From Toxoplasma gondii ME49 (lineage: Eukaryota > Apicomplexa > Conoidasida > Eucoccidiorida > Sarcocystidae), in the NCBI RefSeq assembly GCF_000006565.2, contig NC_031479.1:3560289-3624288 (forward strand): a stretch of DNA of 64,000 nucleotides, written 5' to 3'. Every line of letters begins with the position of its first letter. Position 1 is the first letter of the stretch. The translations under genes were made by a program, and so were the position numbers. Of this stretch, positions 13,293 through 24,051 are shown piece by piece. The notes under the pieces are model-generated. The model ran no database searches and was not told the origin of the DNA. It worked only from the letters and a program-made list of their open reading frames with translations.

Positions 13293-16200
13293 CGCACAGT
13301 CGCGTCGCTGTTCTTCGTCGCCTCCGGGTCCCCCTGCTCTCCTCGCTCCGAGCTGCGGCGCCTGAACAGAGCGGCGCTGCCCTCCAGAAGCTACCACTGC
13401 ATTCGAGATAGCACGTCCGAGTGAGAACGCGGAAACGTTGGTGGGAGGCGGAAACGCGAAGCGCTTAACGACGCAGGTATTGACCTAAGAGCGTCCAGTC
13501 AGAGGCATCATCCTGCGGCAGAGGCGCCAGCAAACAAACGTCGGCTGGAGACAACGGAACGGAAACAAGGCAGACGAAAAGCGAGCTCGAACAAGTGGTA
13601 AGAATACCACGGCACAGCCGCACCTCGTGGCGAACGGGCACACAGAGAGTCCCGTTGCCTCCGGTGTCCGAGACACCGGGAAGGGATGGGATTGCCTGGC
13701 AGAGGTCAAATATAGCGAGTTTAAATCGTCACGATGATGTTTCTTGCTCTACTCGGTGATCTAACAGAGAAGGCCGGGACGGGCCCTCCAGAAAGGGCGC
13801 GCTTTCTCGGGTTTGCGTCTTGATCGACTCAATTTTGGAAACCGGCTCCACTCCTTTCTCTTGACGGAGTTGACCTGAAACGTGCGGGTGGGTGGTATGA
13901 ACTTTTTCTCTGCTTGCTGTGGCAGGCGGCTCTTCGCGAGCTCGCAGAGTGCCGTCGGTCCGCAGACTTACGACAGTTCCTCCCCTCTGCATTCCTCTGT
14001 CGCTATCTAGATGCCACACGGGGACTCGACTTGAGGTTTCTCTCGGCCTATCGGAACCCCGTCGACGAGCACCGGCGCGACTGCTCCAGTGAAAACAATC
14101 GGTACGGGGAGTCCCCGCACCGCTGACAAAAACTGGTCGTGGACGATTGGAACGGGTACAGCTGTGCCTGCCGAAACTCGACAAGGAACGTGAGGACGTT
14201 CTTGGATCCCAAACACCTCTTCACCTAACAGAAGACAACGGAGTCAAGCACGCACCGTGTCGGCGGGCGCGGCACCGGCAGGCAGGGGAGTAGGGCGGAC
14301 TAAAGGGAACAGGAATACGGAAGAAGCATGCATAAAGCATTTTTTAAAAGGTGCCAGCATGCGTCCGTCAAGATTCACGTCTGAGCGCTTCTAGCGAAGG
14401 AAAAGAAGGAATCTCAAGCAGAGTAACGAAAAGAGAGAGGAACTGGAAGGCACCGACACACCTGCCCAACGGTCATGGCCAGCAGCTAGCGAGGAGAGGT
14501 GAACGATCAAGACAGAGGAAGGCTATATCCCACGGATCCGGTTGGACTTGAGGAGGACGCATACCTTTACTGAGAAAAAGACATGCAATACAGAAAGCAG
14601 TGAAGGACTTGACGAGGTTCCTCTTTGCAAAATGGGCAGTTCGCCAAGAAGGCACCGGAGTCCTGTTCGGTCAGCGAGAGGGCGCCAGCTGCTGCCACTC
14701 AGAACCTTGATGAGAAAACTAGGAGTGGGTGTACTGACACGGGATTCTGAGAAACGTAGGAGTGAGGTAAAGTGGAAACAAAGAGTAGCTAACTGTCCAA
14801 ATGTGGCTCAAGGTCCTCGAAAGTTGGATGCTGCTCCGCCGGGCTTGAGATGAGACACCTCTGACGGCGATTTCGTGAAGAACCTTGACGGGGGAAAAAG
14901 TCCGGAAAAGGAAATCGTGGTCTGAAAAAACAAAGAAAGTGCAGGTCTGTTCGACTATCGGACGCTCTTGTGCAGTGAACCTTTAGATGGCGGAAGGGAA
15001 GTGGGCAGCAGCGCCACAGAAGGAACGGAGATGGCTTTGAAGGCAAGATAAAAACCGGAGAATACGAGGCCCCGAAAGTGCGAAAAATGACACCAAGGGG
15101 GGAAGTACCATTGATTTAGAAGCGGACTCAGTGTGTTAAGTCACTGTTGTCGGCGGTCGGCACCCGCAAAGAGCCAGCACAGCGCAGGGCCAAACGAACA
15201 AAGGGACGGAAAAGTGAACGAAGCTGACAGGGTTGTTTTCTGAATCAAGAAGGAAACAAGTGACAGCATGGAGAATACGTCAGAGATGAAAGGAGGAAAC
15301 AGGGAACCCTCCCGTACCAGCGACTCTCGAAACCCACGCTTTTGAGAAAACATATCGCAGCGATATCCGTGCCCGGAAACGCGGAGAAGTTCAACATGAC
15401 ACTCCGTAGAGGGACTTTTCCGCGCCGTGAGCGTAGTCCTACTTCCCTCGGAAAAAGTCAGTACTCTCAAGGGGATAGTAACTTTTGGAAAAATGCCTTT
15501 TCTTTCGGTTGGCACCAGATGCAGCGGAAAGTCAAACCGGAATGTCTTACCCTGAATGAGGGGCGCCGACAACCATGATGTCGTCCGCTGAGTGCTGTCC
15601 ACAATCATCTCGAGCTGCATGCACTCATCTGGTAGCCGAGACCTGGCATTTTGCAACACGCTCTACTCCCGTTTCTTGGCACGTTAACAAGACATCAAGC
15701 ACTGATGAAGCGGGAGTGGAGACAACGCTCCGTCATGCCGCGTAACATGAAGTTGGTCACCAAAGTGTTAGCACACAAGGCTCCTAGTTGCACGGCCCGT
15801 TGACACCGCCTGGGGGTTGTAATCATCGACGTAGGGATAGTAGTCTTTTCAGTCTTGTGTGTTCCAAGGCTCTGAAATGGTGAAAAACTGCAACCGTTTC
15901 ATCTTGGCAAACCCTTTTCGGCCGGAAGGCTGGAATTTATTGAGTGTCTGTCTGCTGTTTCCAAGTGTCGGTGGTTTCCACTGGAAGTCATACCGCCACT
16001 ACAGAAGCTCGAGATTCATGTCGGTACAACACCAAGTGTTGTGGCTCTGATTTTTAAGACAGGTATGACAGAGGACATAGCAACGCTTTTAGCGAGAAAT
16101 GTATGTTGGGGATGTGACTGAAAAGCTAGGAACAGAAAAGCAATGCGTGTTTCGTCCTTGCTGGGGAAACTCCGTGTTTAGCCCACAAAGGGGGGGATCG

Positions 16201-16795
16201 CGAAACAAACGTTGGAGTTGACAGATCGCTTAGCAAAGAACCGAAGGAAGATAAGCATCTGTATCGGTCGAGCATATCATATTTAGGACGAAAACAAGCT
16301 GACATCTCTTTGCAGTCTCCGCAGCAGAGAATTTGTCTGTTGCCTGCAGGGACCGCCAATGCTGACCGAAAGCCACGGGAGTTTTCCTATTCTGCAAACT
16401 TGTCTCAAATATGTAACACACCCGCGCCACTGTGTCTAAGCCATCTGTACCAAGGGGCTTGCCATTGAAAAGCCTGTGTCGCAGGATTTCTTTGCTTTGA
16501 GTCTACCGATTCAATGGCAAAGACGCTGTCAGCATGATCCTCGCGGGCATCTGCAGAGAACGGGTCAGCCTCACTCACTTCCACTGAGTGCACAAGGAAT
16601 TCATCCAAACGCATATGACGCTTAAACAGTGGCAAAAGGTCCATGACAGGTTTTTCGAGGCGTTTTTTCAGAGTTCGAGCGATCTAAGACACAGTTTACA
16701 GCCAGCCAGTGGCAGCAGACACCAGATTGTGCTCACTAAGGCAACGCGGTAGTGGCAAGCCTTCGAAGGTCGACTGTGTATTGCTTTGCCGTTTC

Positions 16796-17089
16796 ATGGC
16801 AATTTGTGTGACCAACATGGATAGGAAAACAGTAGTGTTGTGTTTCTTTTTTTACAGGATGTCGGTTGCATTGCGGCCGTGTACAGGCAGTCCACAAGTG
16901 GGGAAGGTGCTAAATTTTGATGAACTGTTGGGGAGATCGTTCGGGGGGAATGTTCACATCATATACGTGAAAGAGCTTCTCTCGTTTCCGTCCAAACTTC
17001 GTGAATATGCAACCGAATTGATCTCTGGCGAAGATACACTGTTCTTATTATATCCACCACTCCATGCGTGTAACCCCGAGAAAGCATAG
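16796..17089 (+). CDS. Possible small ORF or internal exon, unrecognised
   Basis: From the ATG at 16796 the frame gives 97 residues. The later part (KVLNFDELLGRSFGG, then HIIYVKELLSFPSKLREYA) looks more protein-like in composition than neighbouring frames. Just before the internal ATG at 16859 there is a T-rich tract ending in ACAG, which resembles a 3' splice acceptor, so the piece after 16857 could be an exon of an otherwise unseen gene. No family is recognised and no convincing partner exon was found. The call is speculative; a chance ORF is the main alternative. Confidence 0.18.
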   Translation: MAICVTNMDRKTVVLCFFFYRMSVALRPCTGSPQVGKVLNFDELLGRSFGGNVHIIYVKELLSFPSKLREYATELISGEDTLFLLYPPLHACNPEKA

Positions 17090-18607
17090 CGAAGCTGCGT
17101 ATAGGACACATGCAGGAGTGAGTTGGGGTGGTCGACTGAAGAGACGTCTCTCTGGGATTGTCGTATATAGATAGGCACGCATCACGTGCACCGGGTCCAC
17201 AGAGCCAGGAAAGGCACAAAAAGTTGGGGATCATCCTGGTTCATCCGTCAAGGTCCCCTTGTGAGAATGTATGAAAAAAGGGATAGAGCTCACGTCGGGC
17301 AAGCAATGGTCGTTTAGCGCCTCGAAAGGCCTAAACGTACTTGCATTTAAGCAGGTATTGTTAGGCTTCCTGCTAAATCAGATTCTTCTTTTTCCAATAG
17401 CAGTATCGATGACACAGTTTCCGCTCTGTTTCGGTGCCTTCCCGGTCACAGATATGGCCGTTTCAAGTACGCATTTCCATGCAGCCTTCTTTTCGTTCGG
17501 GAAGAGCCACGCTGACGAGCGTTTTCTAACAGTCTTTTGTTTCAACGATGTACACGGAGCAGCAATTATTCACTGAGGCCACGACTGCTCAAGGCTCTGT
17601 CAGCCGGTCATCACACCATAAGGGTACCCAATATCCTCTAGAAGATGTGCTGTTTAGAAGCGATGGCGTAGTCACGATTAACGACTCGGTTCAGTGAACT
17701 TCGGCACCAGCTGTCGTCTATCCTGGAAAAAGTGGCGGCGAGCATGCTGCTTGAGTCACCATCCTAGATGTAATGTCGTTCCTGCTATACAAATTCCTAC
17801 TGACATCATTCAGCAGCCAGACATCCACTGGTTCTCTCGAATGAGAAATGCCTTGCCATGAGGCTACAGTCAGTTGGGAACTAGCATCGGTCAACAGTTT
17901 CCAGCAAATCAGCAAACTCCTCGCGAACTCTAGTCTATCTGGGTGCGAGGGCCCTTCAGGAAGCGGGGGTGAGTTCCTCCGATGCACACGAGAGGGAGAC
18001 CACGTTGAGGGGCCCGTCCGCCTCTCTGTCTTGGCAAGACGCAGTCATTCAGTCTTTTGTGATGACATACAGTTCGTCACTCGCACAGCACCGCACAAAT
18101 GGGCCCGGACTCTGCCGTGACTCCTCCACTCTACGTTCATCAAAACGCTTTCTTGTTTCCTGAAGCATAGCGACATCACCTCTTCATCTCTTTCGTACTC
18201 AGCGGAAGCTGCTAGAGTATCCAGTCAAGTGGAGATGCAAGAGGGGGCTGCGAAGCAAAAAGACTGATGAATCTTGCGCCGCCAACTTACCCCAAATCTC
18301 TTGATTTTGGCTTCTTATGGACTCGAGGCCGTGGACTCACTAGTTTCCGTATTACAAAACAGCATCAACGCCTGTCTCTGTTGGATGCAATCCATGCGCA
18401 GAGACACTTCTCCGCCATGAAAATTGCACATTATGGACAGGCCGCCTTCCGGCCGAACAGTGAAATCTACTATGTCTGAGGGAAGCATAGCATTACGCCG
18501 CCTTTTCCCCTGGTACTGCAAGGCCGAATCAAGATCCTGCTTGCTTGCCTTGTCGCCAGAGCGAGACAGCTTTGCGTGCGACTAAAAACCATGGGGTGTT
18601 AATCGGA

Positions 18608-18614
18608 TGCATGC
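18608..18614. promoter_or_regulatory. TGCATGC palindrome upstream of small secreted gene
   Basis: The palindrome TGCATGC lies about 370 bp before the ATG at 18985. TGCATGC-type motifs are known targets of some apicomplexan AP2 factors and are enriched in promoters of the group. The same 7-mer occurs elsewhere in the window, including inside coding DNA and introns, so its function here is only a possibility. Confidence 0.2.
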
Positions 18615-18984
18615 GGGGCGAGGGCCGCGACCAGAGACGGAGACAGCGGTGTGCATCCGTCGAGTTGGAGGAGGAGGCTGTACGGGGCTAAGGGCGTTGA
18701 ATTTACCGTGCTTAACGAACGCAAAGAAGACAAACGAGCAATGCGACCGCGTGCTGTGTTCCGCGCTTGATTGTATGGTTTCTTTTGCCGTCGGCGTTTG
18801 CTTCATGTTGTCAGAGTAAGAGAGGCATCGAAAGATGCGCGTGGGAAGGACCTAATGAACCGTTACGTACGACTGTGTCTATCCAGTTGACCCCTATTGG
18901 CCCATTTTGCTGTCTTCGTCTCTGTTTCCCCGCAGTGCGTGACGGTGTCTTACAGCGACCTTCTGTATCACAGAAAACCTCACA

Positions 18985-19590
18985 ATGGATTTCTTCGTGT
19001 GCCACCCATCAAAAGGACGGTCAGCTTCACTCTTGAGGGCAGTGGCCCTGTTTTCCCTGGCCGTCCACTGTGGACTGCTCCTCGTTGAGAGCCGCCGCGT
19101 CCGCGAGACAGGCGTTGCACGGTGCTTCTTTCGCACTGGAGATGCGGCCCGCGATGCGAATTTAACACCATTTTACGTTCCTGCCGATGACCGGCAAATG
19201 TACGAAGAGGGGATTAGAGACTACGTAGCTCAAATGGGTGCCAGCAACGAGCAATTCTCCGTGGTGTGCACCGAAACGCGGGAGAAAGACGTCAAATGTG
19301 AGTTGTGTCTGTACAACGAGGTGTCAGAGGATCGCAAGCATGTTCGACAAGGCCAAGTTCTGGACACCATGCTTCTCGAATGCATTGAAGGAAAGTTCAT
19401 TCAAGGGTCCGTAATGTCGAACTCTCAGTACCACCCGATCTGTTACCCCCCTCCACAGAGACCTACGCGTGATGTGACTGAAGCAAAAGGACGGAGCGTC
19501 AATCCTCACCAACAACTTGGCGAGTTGGGCACGAAGAGTGCAGGTGAAGAATCTTGTGGCACCGGCAACAAAGAAACAGGTGGCTCCTAA
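18985..19590 (+). CDS. Small secreted protein with seven mature cysteines, unknown function
   Basis: This is a single-exon frame of 201 residues, starting at an ATG in good context (cacaATGGA). Residues about 14-34 form a hydrophobic core after a short basic segment (KGR), typical of a signal peptide with cleavage near VES. The mature part has seven Cys (about positions 47, 95, 105, 108, 133, 153, 191), including CELC at 105-108, and acidic stretches such as DDRQMYEEGIRDY. The last 45 residues are Pro/Gly/Thr-rich and probably disordered. An SRRVRE sequence directly follows the hydrophobic core; it resembles, but does not match, the RRLxx motif cut by the Golgi protease ASP5 in dense-granule proteins. 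There is no transmembrane segment after the signal, so secretion to a dense granule, the vacuole or the surface is plausible. I do not recognise the family. Confidence 0.55.
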   Translation: MDFFVCHPSKGRSASLLRAVALFSLAVHCGLLLVESRRVRETGVARCFFRTGDAARDANLTPFYVPADDRQMYEEGIRDYVAQMGASNEQFSVVCTETREKDVKCELCLYNEVSEDRKHVRQGQVLDTMLLECIEGKFIQGSVMSNSQYHPICYPPPQRPTRDVTEAKGRSVNPHQQLGELGTKSAGEESCGTGNKETGGS

Positions 19591-19783
19591 TGTACTAGGA
19601 AACAAATCGTAGATGGGCCTTATCGATTTTGACCGGAAAGTCTTGCTCTGCCGTGGCGTTTTGTTTCCCCTTCCTCCTGCTCCGTATTGGCGAAACGTGT
19701 GGCACACTCGACCTAGGCCACGTGCATTGATTTTGGGGAACGTATAATGCCGAAATTTGCTGCGTTCCGAGTGCAATCCTCTC

Positions 19784-19808
19784 ATATATACATATATGTG
19801 TATATATC
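19784..19808. repeat. Imperfect TA microsatellite
   Basis: A run of alternating TA interrupted by CA and TG, about 190 bases after the stop codon of the 201-residue secreted protein, so probably in its 3' UTR. Confidence 0.8.
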
Positions 19809-22131
19809 TGGATGGTATTTGCGGGAGCGGGGAAGGTCGCTTGTCGCTGCCTAGTTTCCTCTGTTGCAGGAGAGAAGCGTGAAGCGGAACAAAGGGTTAT
19901 CTCGCTGACGGTGTGTGATGTGATGGAAAAGATTGCAAACCGATGAGTTCATCGAAGGTAGTAGAGGCGACTTCAGAGTTCACTATGCTCTTACAAAAGC
20001 TGTTCTTCTGTCGGTGTCATCTATTCTTGACGATTCAGTGCCGTAATCGGGCCGAGGTGGACTGTCTCTTTTTTTGCCGTCGTGAACAGGGAAACACCGC
20101 ACCGTAAATGGTGGCTTATCCAGAATTTATGGTCTCACCACTGGCACACGATGTGGAACCAACACTACCATATGGTCGTTGTGGCAGCGGTCACGTAAGA
20201 ACGAGTCTAAGAAATTGCCGTGGAAATGCGTTTTGGCAAAATGGGACCTGCGTAGGAAGCGAGTGGTGAGTGGTTGCAGGCACCCGAAATCTGAGGAAAT
20301 AGCGAAGGCGAAGTATTGTGCTTTGAACGTCGCACACTGCATTTTGATGTGCAGTTGTCATCGGTTGACTGTTGGGAGGAAGTGCTTCGGTAATAGTTCC
20401 GCTCCAGAACATGCAGTGATCCACCCGAATCAGCAATCACACAGCGAAGCCGTCGTATGACGGAGGCGGAGCGTCCATTGTACAATAAGCTGGTTTGCGA
20501 AAGAAGCACTGAAACGTTTTGCACGCCGGAAACTGATTAGCAAGGAGGCGTGTCTGGAACGTCTGGCAAGCATGCTGGCGTCCCGTCCCCTTTGAGACTC
20601 CAACCCGGATAACAATGGCGTCACAAATTCGAGCGCGTTGTCTCGTACATTGGGCAGGATAGTTACCTGGATCTGGTGATTTGAAAAGAGGCAGCAGCGA
20701 CACCGTCCTCCACCGGTGCGGTTACTTCCTTAAAAAGCACTGCGTAACTCTTTTCTCATGAGGATCTGCTCTGTGGTTGATATGGTAGATCTTGAAGAGG
20801 CAACACACATGCTGCGATAAACATGAATGGAAACAACGTCATTCGCCCCCGGCGTTATATTCACATGTCCTTGAGTGGTGACCGTGTTTCACCATGACCC
20901 CTTAGCAATGCACTCGTACGTTGCAGGTGAAAAAGCTATTGAAGACGGGACGCTGCTCCACTGAATGGAGCACCTGCTGCTGCATCCATTACCGTATCGT
21001 CTTGGGAATCGGGTGCAGATGAATTATCCTCTGGTAAGTAAAGAAAGTGTTCTTTGTGTAGAGTGCTTCGAGTGTACGGCAGCATTGACGGGTACTTCAT
21101 ATAGAAGCGGCTCCGAAACCAGGACATCCCATCCGAAGCACGCGCAGGCGCTTCAACCTCATTCACCGCATCAGCGTTATCAGGAACGGCTAGCGGGTGA
21201 ATCCGGCCACGGGATGGACGACCGCTAGAAACTGTACGTAATCATAAGGAGAGGCATAGATGAGAAGGGCCTAGTTCCGCGACACATCCCGGCCAGGACT
21301 TGTGTCTGGAACGCTAAGGGATTGCTGACTGTGCAGTGGGCCGGGTCTTCAGCAGCGCAGACGAGGGAGATGATTCGAAGCACATCTGCACAGTTTTCTA
21401 AAGTATAACAGTGTTGCGTAGTCGTGCAGAGCTTTCGTCCGAACTACAGAGGGATCGTCAGTAAGACTGCGATCTTCGAACCACGGCTGAACTGATTTCT
21501 TCCGCATACGTTTCGATATCACCGTGAGTTCGTTGATTTGTTTGCGACCCCACAGAGTCTTGAACAAGTGCATCTCGCTCTTGGTTTGCCTTTGGCGCTT
21601 CTCTGCTTCTGAACAGCTTCAGTGTTCCCCTGTAATTCTAAGATCGACAAAGAGCAAGTGCCGGATGCGCCAATGGATCGTGTGCAAGTGATATTTGCGG
21701 CGTTTCCTTACCCGGAGGCGGCGGGTTATCGAGTCGTTGTCGAGCGAGATCGAACGGAGAATATTGACGCGAGCTCGGCAAAGGAGGAACTCTTCCTCTC
21801 AGGTACGGATCCTGCCTCTGCGCGAAGCCTGCAGGGTTCAAAACACCCATCAGAGAATGGAAGCAAAATCGTGACGCGCGTTCTTGATGGTGGAACAGGC
21901 AGCTGCTGATTTGCCTCTTTGGAGAGTGGGAATTACGATGAGGAGCGAAAGAACGGTGGAAAGACGCACTGACAAGGAGAAAACGGTGGAAGAGTTCCTT
22001 ACCAGATGACACGCAGTTGCTTGTCCAGAGCACAGCCAAGCCAATGATGTGCAATTCCCTCATTTTGGTGGCATTTGTGTTTTTATGAAATTGTTTGGTT
22101 GTTGTTCATAAAAGCGAACAGAGCGTAGAAA

Positions 22132-22165
22132 GATTTGAACTTGCATTAGACTCTCCACTGCGCTA
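22132..22165 (-). other. tRNA-like A box and B box pair, too closely spaced for a normal tRNA
   Basis: On the minus strand, TAGCGCAGTGG (22165-22155) matches the RNA polymerase III A box, and AAGTTCAAATC (22142-22132) resembles a B box. The starts of the boxes are only 23 bases apart. In a complete tRNA they are more than 40 apart, so there is no room for an anticodon arm. A T4 run follows on the same strand near 22110-22113, where a polymerase III terminator would be. It could be a degenerate tRNA or tRNA-derived element, or chance similarity. Confidence 0.25.
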
Positions 22166-22369
22166 GAACCTTATTTTATGTGTTTTGACTACGACGTCAC
22201 GGAGAGGAGTTAGAGCTAGCCAAACGCCTACCCCACACGGGCGAACCCTCAGAAACGCTCGATCAAAACGGACGTTCAAAACTGCCTGACCCAGGAAAAT
22301 CTGTATTCGAGAGTTATTGATACGTTGCTGAAATGTGAATTCTTCGCCTACGGAGGTGTTGTGAACAAC

Positions 22370-22651
22370 ATGGGCAGATCGTTCCTGGCACTCTTGGCGG
22401 TTGTACTGCGTGCGGTGTCTGGTGACGACAGATCACATGCATCCAGGATACGACCAAACTCGTTACTGCGGGTCAACACCGGTCAACCCTGTTTTTTTAA
22501 ACAGCGATTTGTAGTCAGCATCTTTCGAGCTGGTAGTGTTCGTCACACCGCACTCAATAAAGAAGTCCACAACCACTGGGAGTCGTTCCAAAGCACCTGG
22601 ACCGCATGGCATCTTCCAGTTAAAGATAATACATTGGAAAGTGAAGTTTAG
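22370..22651 (+). CDS. Doubtful small ORF with signal-peptide-like start
   Basis: The ATG at 22370 gives 93 residues beginning MGRSFLALLAVVLRAVSG, which reads like a signal peptide followed by a basic/polar segment with one Cys. No family is recognised, no conservation can be judged and the rest of the frame has ordinary composition. It may be a real small secreted protein, or the first exon of a longer gene, or chance. Neighbouring genes on both sides encode secreted proteins, which weakly raises the odds. Confidence 0.2.
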   Translation: MGRSFLALLAVVLRAVSGDDRSHASRIRPNSLLRVNTGQPCFFKQRFVVSIFRAGSVRHTALNKEVHNHWESFQSTWTAWHLPVKDNTLESEV

Positions 22652-23650
22652 CCGTGTCTTCGTGCGCGTGTGGCCGGATTTCTCATTTGGGCATTTGTGG
22701 TGCCCTTCATGTAGAAGAGAGACGAGGAGAGTTTCGGTTATACATGTCCCGTGAATGGTTGGCTACTACTGGAAACACGGCGTCTTTTCCGACCGACTCT
22801 TTTCAATTTCAGGTTCCCTGGTGTACAAAGCGTCTCGGCACATCTGCAGATTTCACAGGGTTCATTAGGTAAGCAGGCTGATAAACTCAGTGCCGGCACA
22901 CAGAGACCCTCGATTACGACGATCCCTCGGCGCTTGGCTCTACGTCAGAGGGGGAAGACAGTCACAAAGGTGAACTCAGTGGGATCTAAGATGTAGTTTC
23001 GATTTCCCTGTTGATTGGGCCACGTCGGGGCACGACTCTGGCGAGCAGCAGGCACAATCGTGGAGTGCCGGGCGGCCGGCTACAGGCGGAGTCTGTCGGT
23101 ACATTTTTTGTAGTTGCCTTCCGCAGGAACTGAACTTGTACTTTCTTGGGGGTCACTGCTAGTTCGCCTTTCCGATTATGAACAAGTACCTTCAAAGAAG
23201 ATTCACGAAGCGCCATGCTGACCTGTGGCCCTGTTCCATGAACAGGGAAAAGTGGGGCAACAGCGCCCCACGGTTGGCCGGTGGCGGGGGCTTTCATGGA
23301 TACAGTACTGTCTTTACGCAGAGACATGCGATGCATATGTCCTTCGTTAAGACTGACATTTTTGACATGTTTTGTCCCTTCTACAGTGCCCGTTGGTCCC
23401 ATGTTCAAAATGCTTCGGATGCCTCTCGTTGAAGCGGAACAGAATTTTCCACTCGTGGGGCATTCGGTTGCTTCTGGTGTTCTTTCGTCTCCAGTCGTTT
23501 GTTTTGTCGAGGCGTTAAAACTTAACTCACGTGCTTCGGTCGAAACGTTCGACAACTTGCAATAAAAGTGTTCGGAGTTTATTCGATGTCTCGAGTTGAT
23601 GAGTGCTGAGTTTTCTGGAGAGCCCCTCCGGGAAAGTCAACTCCTTAAAC

Positions 23651-23668
23651 GGTGGTGCTCAACTGCGG
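23651..23668 (+). repeat. Dispersed 18-base repeat, copy 1
   Basis: GGTGGTGCTCAACTGCGG occurs here and again, identical, at 48161-48178. Both copies are in non-coding DNA. The flanks do not align, so the shared core is exactly 18 bases. Confidence 0.7.
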
Positions 23669-24051
23669 GAACACCCGTGGTAAACAGTTGACGTTGTAAA
23701 TGAGATGGAGTGCTGAAACTCTTTTGCCTTCCTGGTAGGCTTCCGTCTTTGTTCAAAAATGTCGCTCGGAAACCACCAACAGTGCGCCTCACGTTGTACC
23801 ATTTTTGTGGGGTTGATGCATATTTGGGAAAACGGTTGGCACTGGACCGTAATTGGGATAGGAGTCCTGTGATCATGTTCTTCGAAAAGGCTTGCCACGG
23901 AGCTCAAGGTTTGACGCAGGGAGGAGGATACTCAAATGCTTGGCGGTGACTGTGTTTTACGCGCTTGAAAGCCTAGGCATGGGTCTATAGTCTTGTAGAC
24001 GACTCTGCAGTGTCGCCTTCCACTTCTCACAGTCCTCCAGAGTGGGTAAGA

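Larger units (their letters stand above)
13293..18984. other. Intergenic region between VPS13-like and the small secreted gene; no firm gene
   Basis: This 5.7 kb lies between two divergently oriented genes and should hold the promoter and 5' UTR of each. Open frames here are short and mostly start at GTG. A 172-codon minus frame at 15141-15659 and a 151-codon minus frame at 13729-14184 have no recognisable family and no splice context that I trust. The best coding-like stretch is at 16796-17089, listed separately. Both strands were read and no RNA gene or mobile element was found. Confidence 0.6.
19591..24051. other. Intergenic region; one doubtful small secreted ORF and a tRNA-like relic
   Basis: This 4.5 kb lies between two plus-strand genes encoding secretory proteins. 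It contains a TA-rich microsatellite at 19784-19808, probably in the 3' UTR of the gene before it. It also holds a tRNA-promoter-like A box/B box pair near 22132-22165 on the minus strand, a small ORF with a signal-like start at 22370, and one copy of an 18-base dispersed repeat at 23651-23668. Remaining frames are short and carry no recognisable domain. Confidence 0.55.

Noticed and set aside
15141..15659. 172-codon minus frame
   Set aside because: Opens at GTG rather than ATG, has no recognisable domain, and no splice partners were found.
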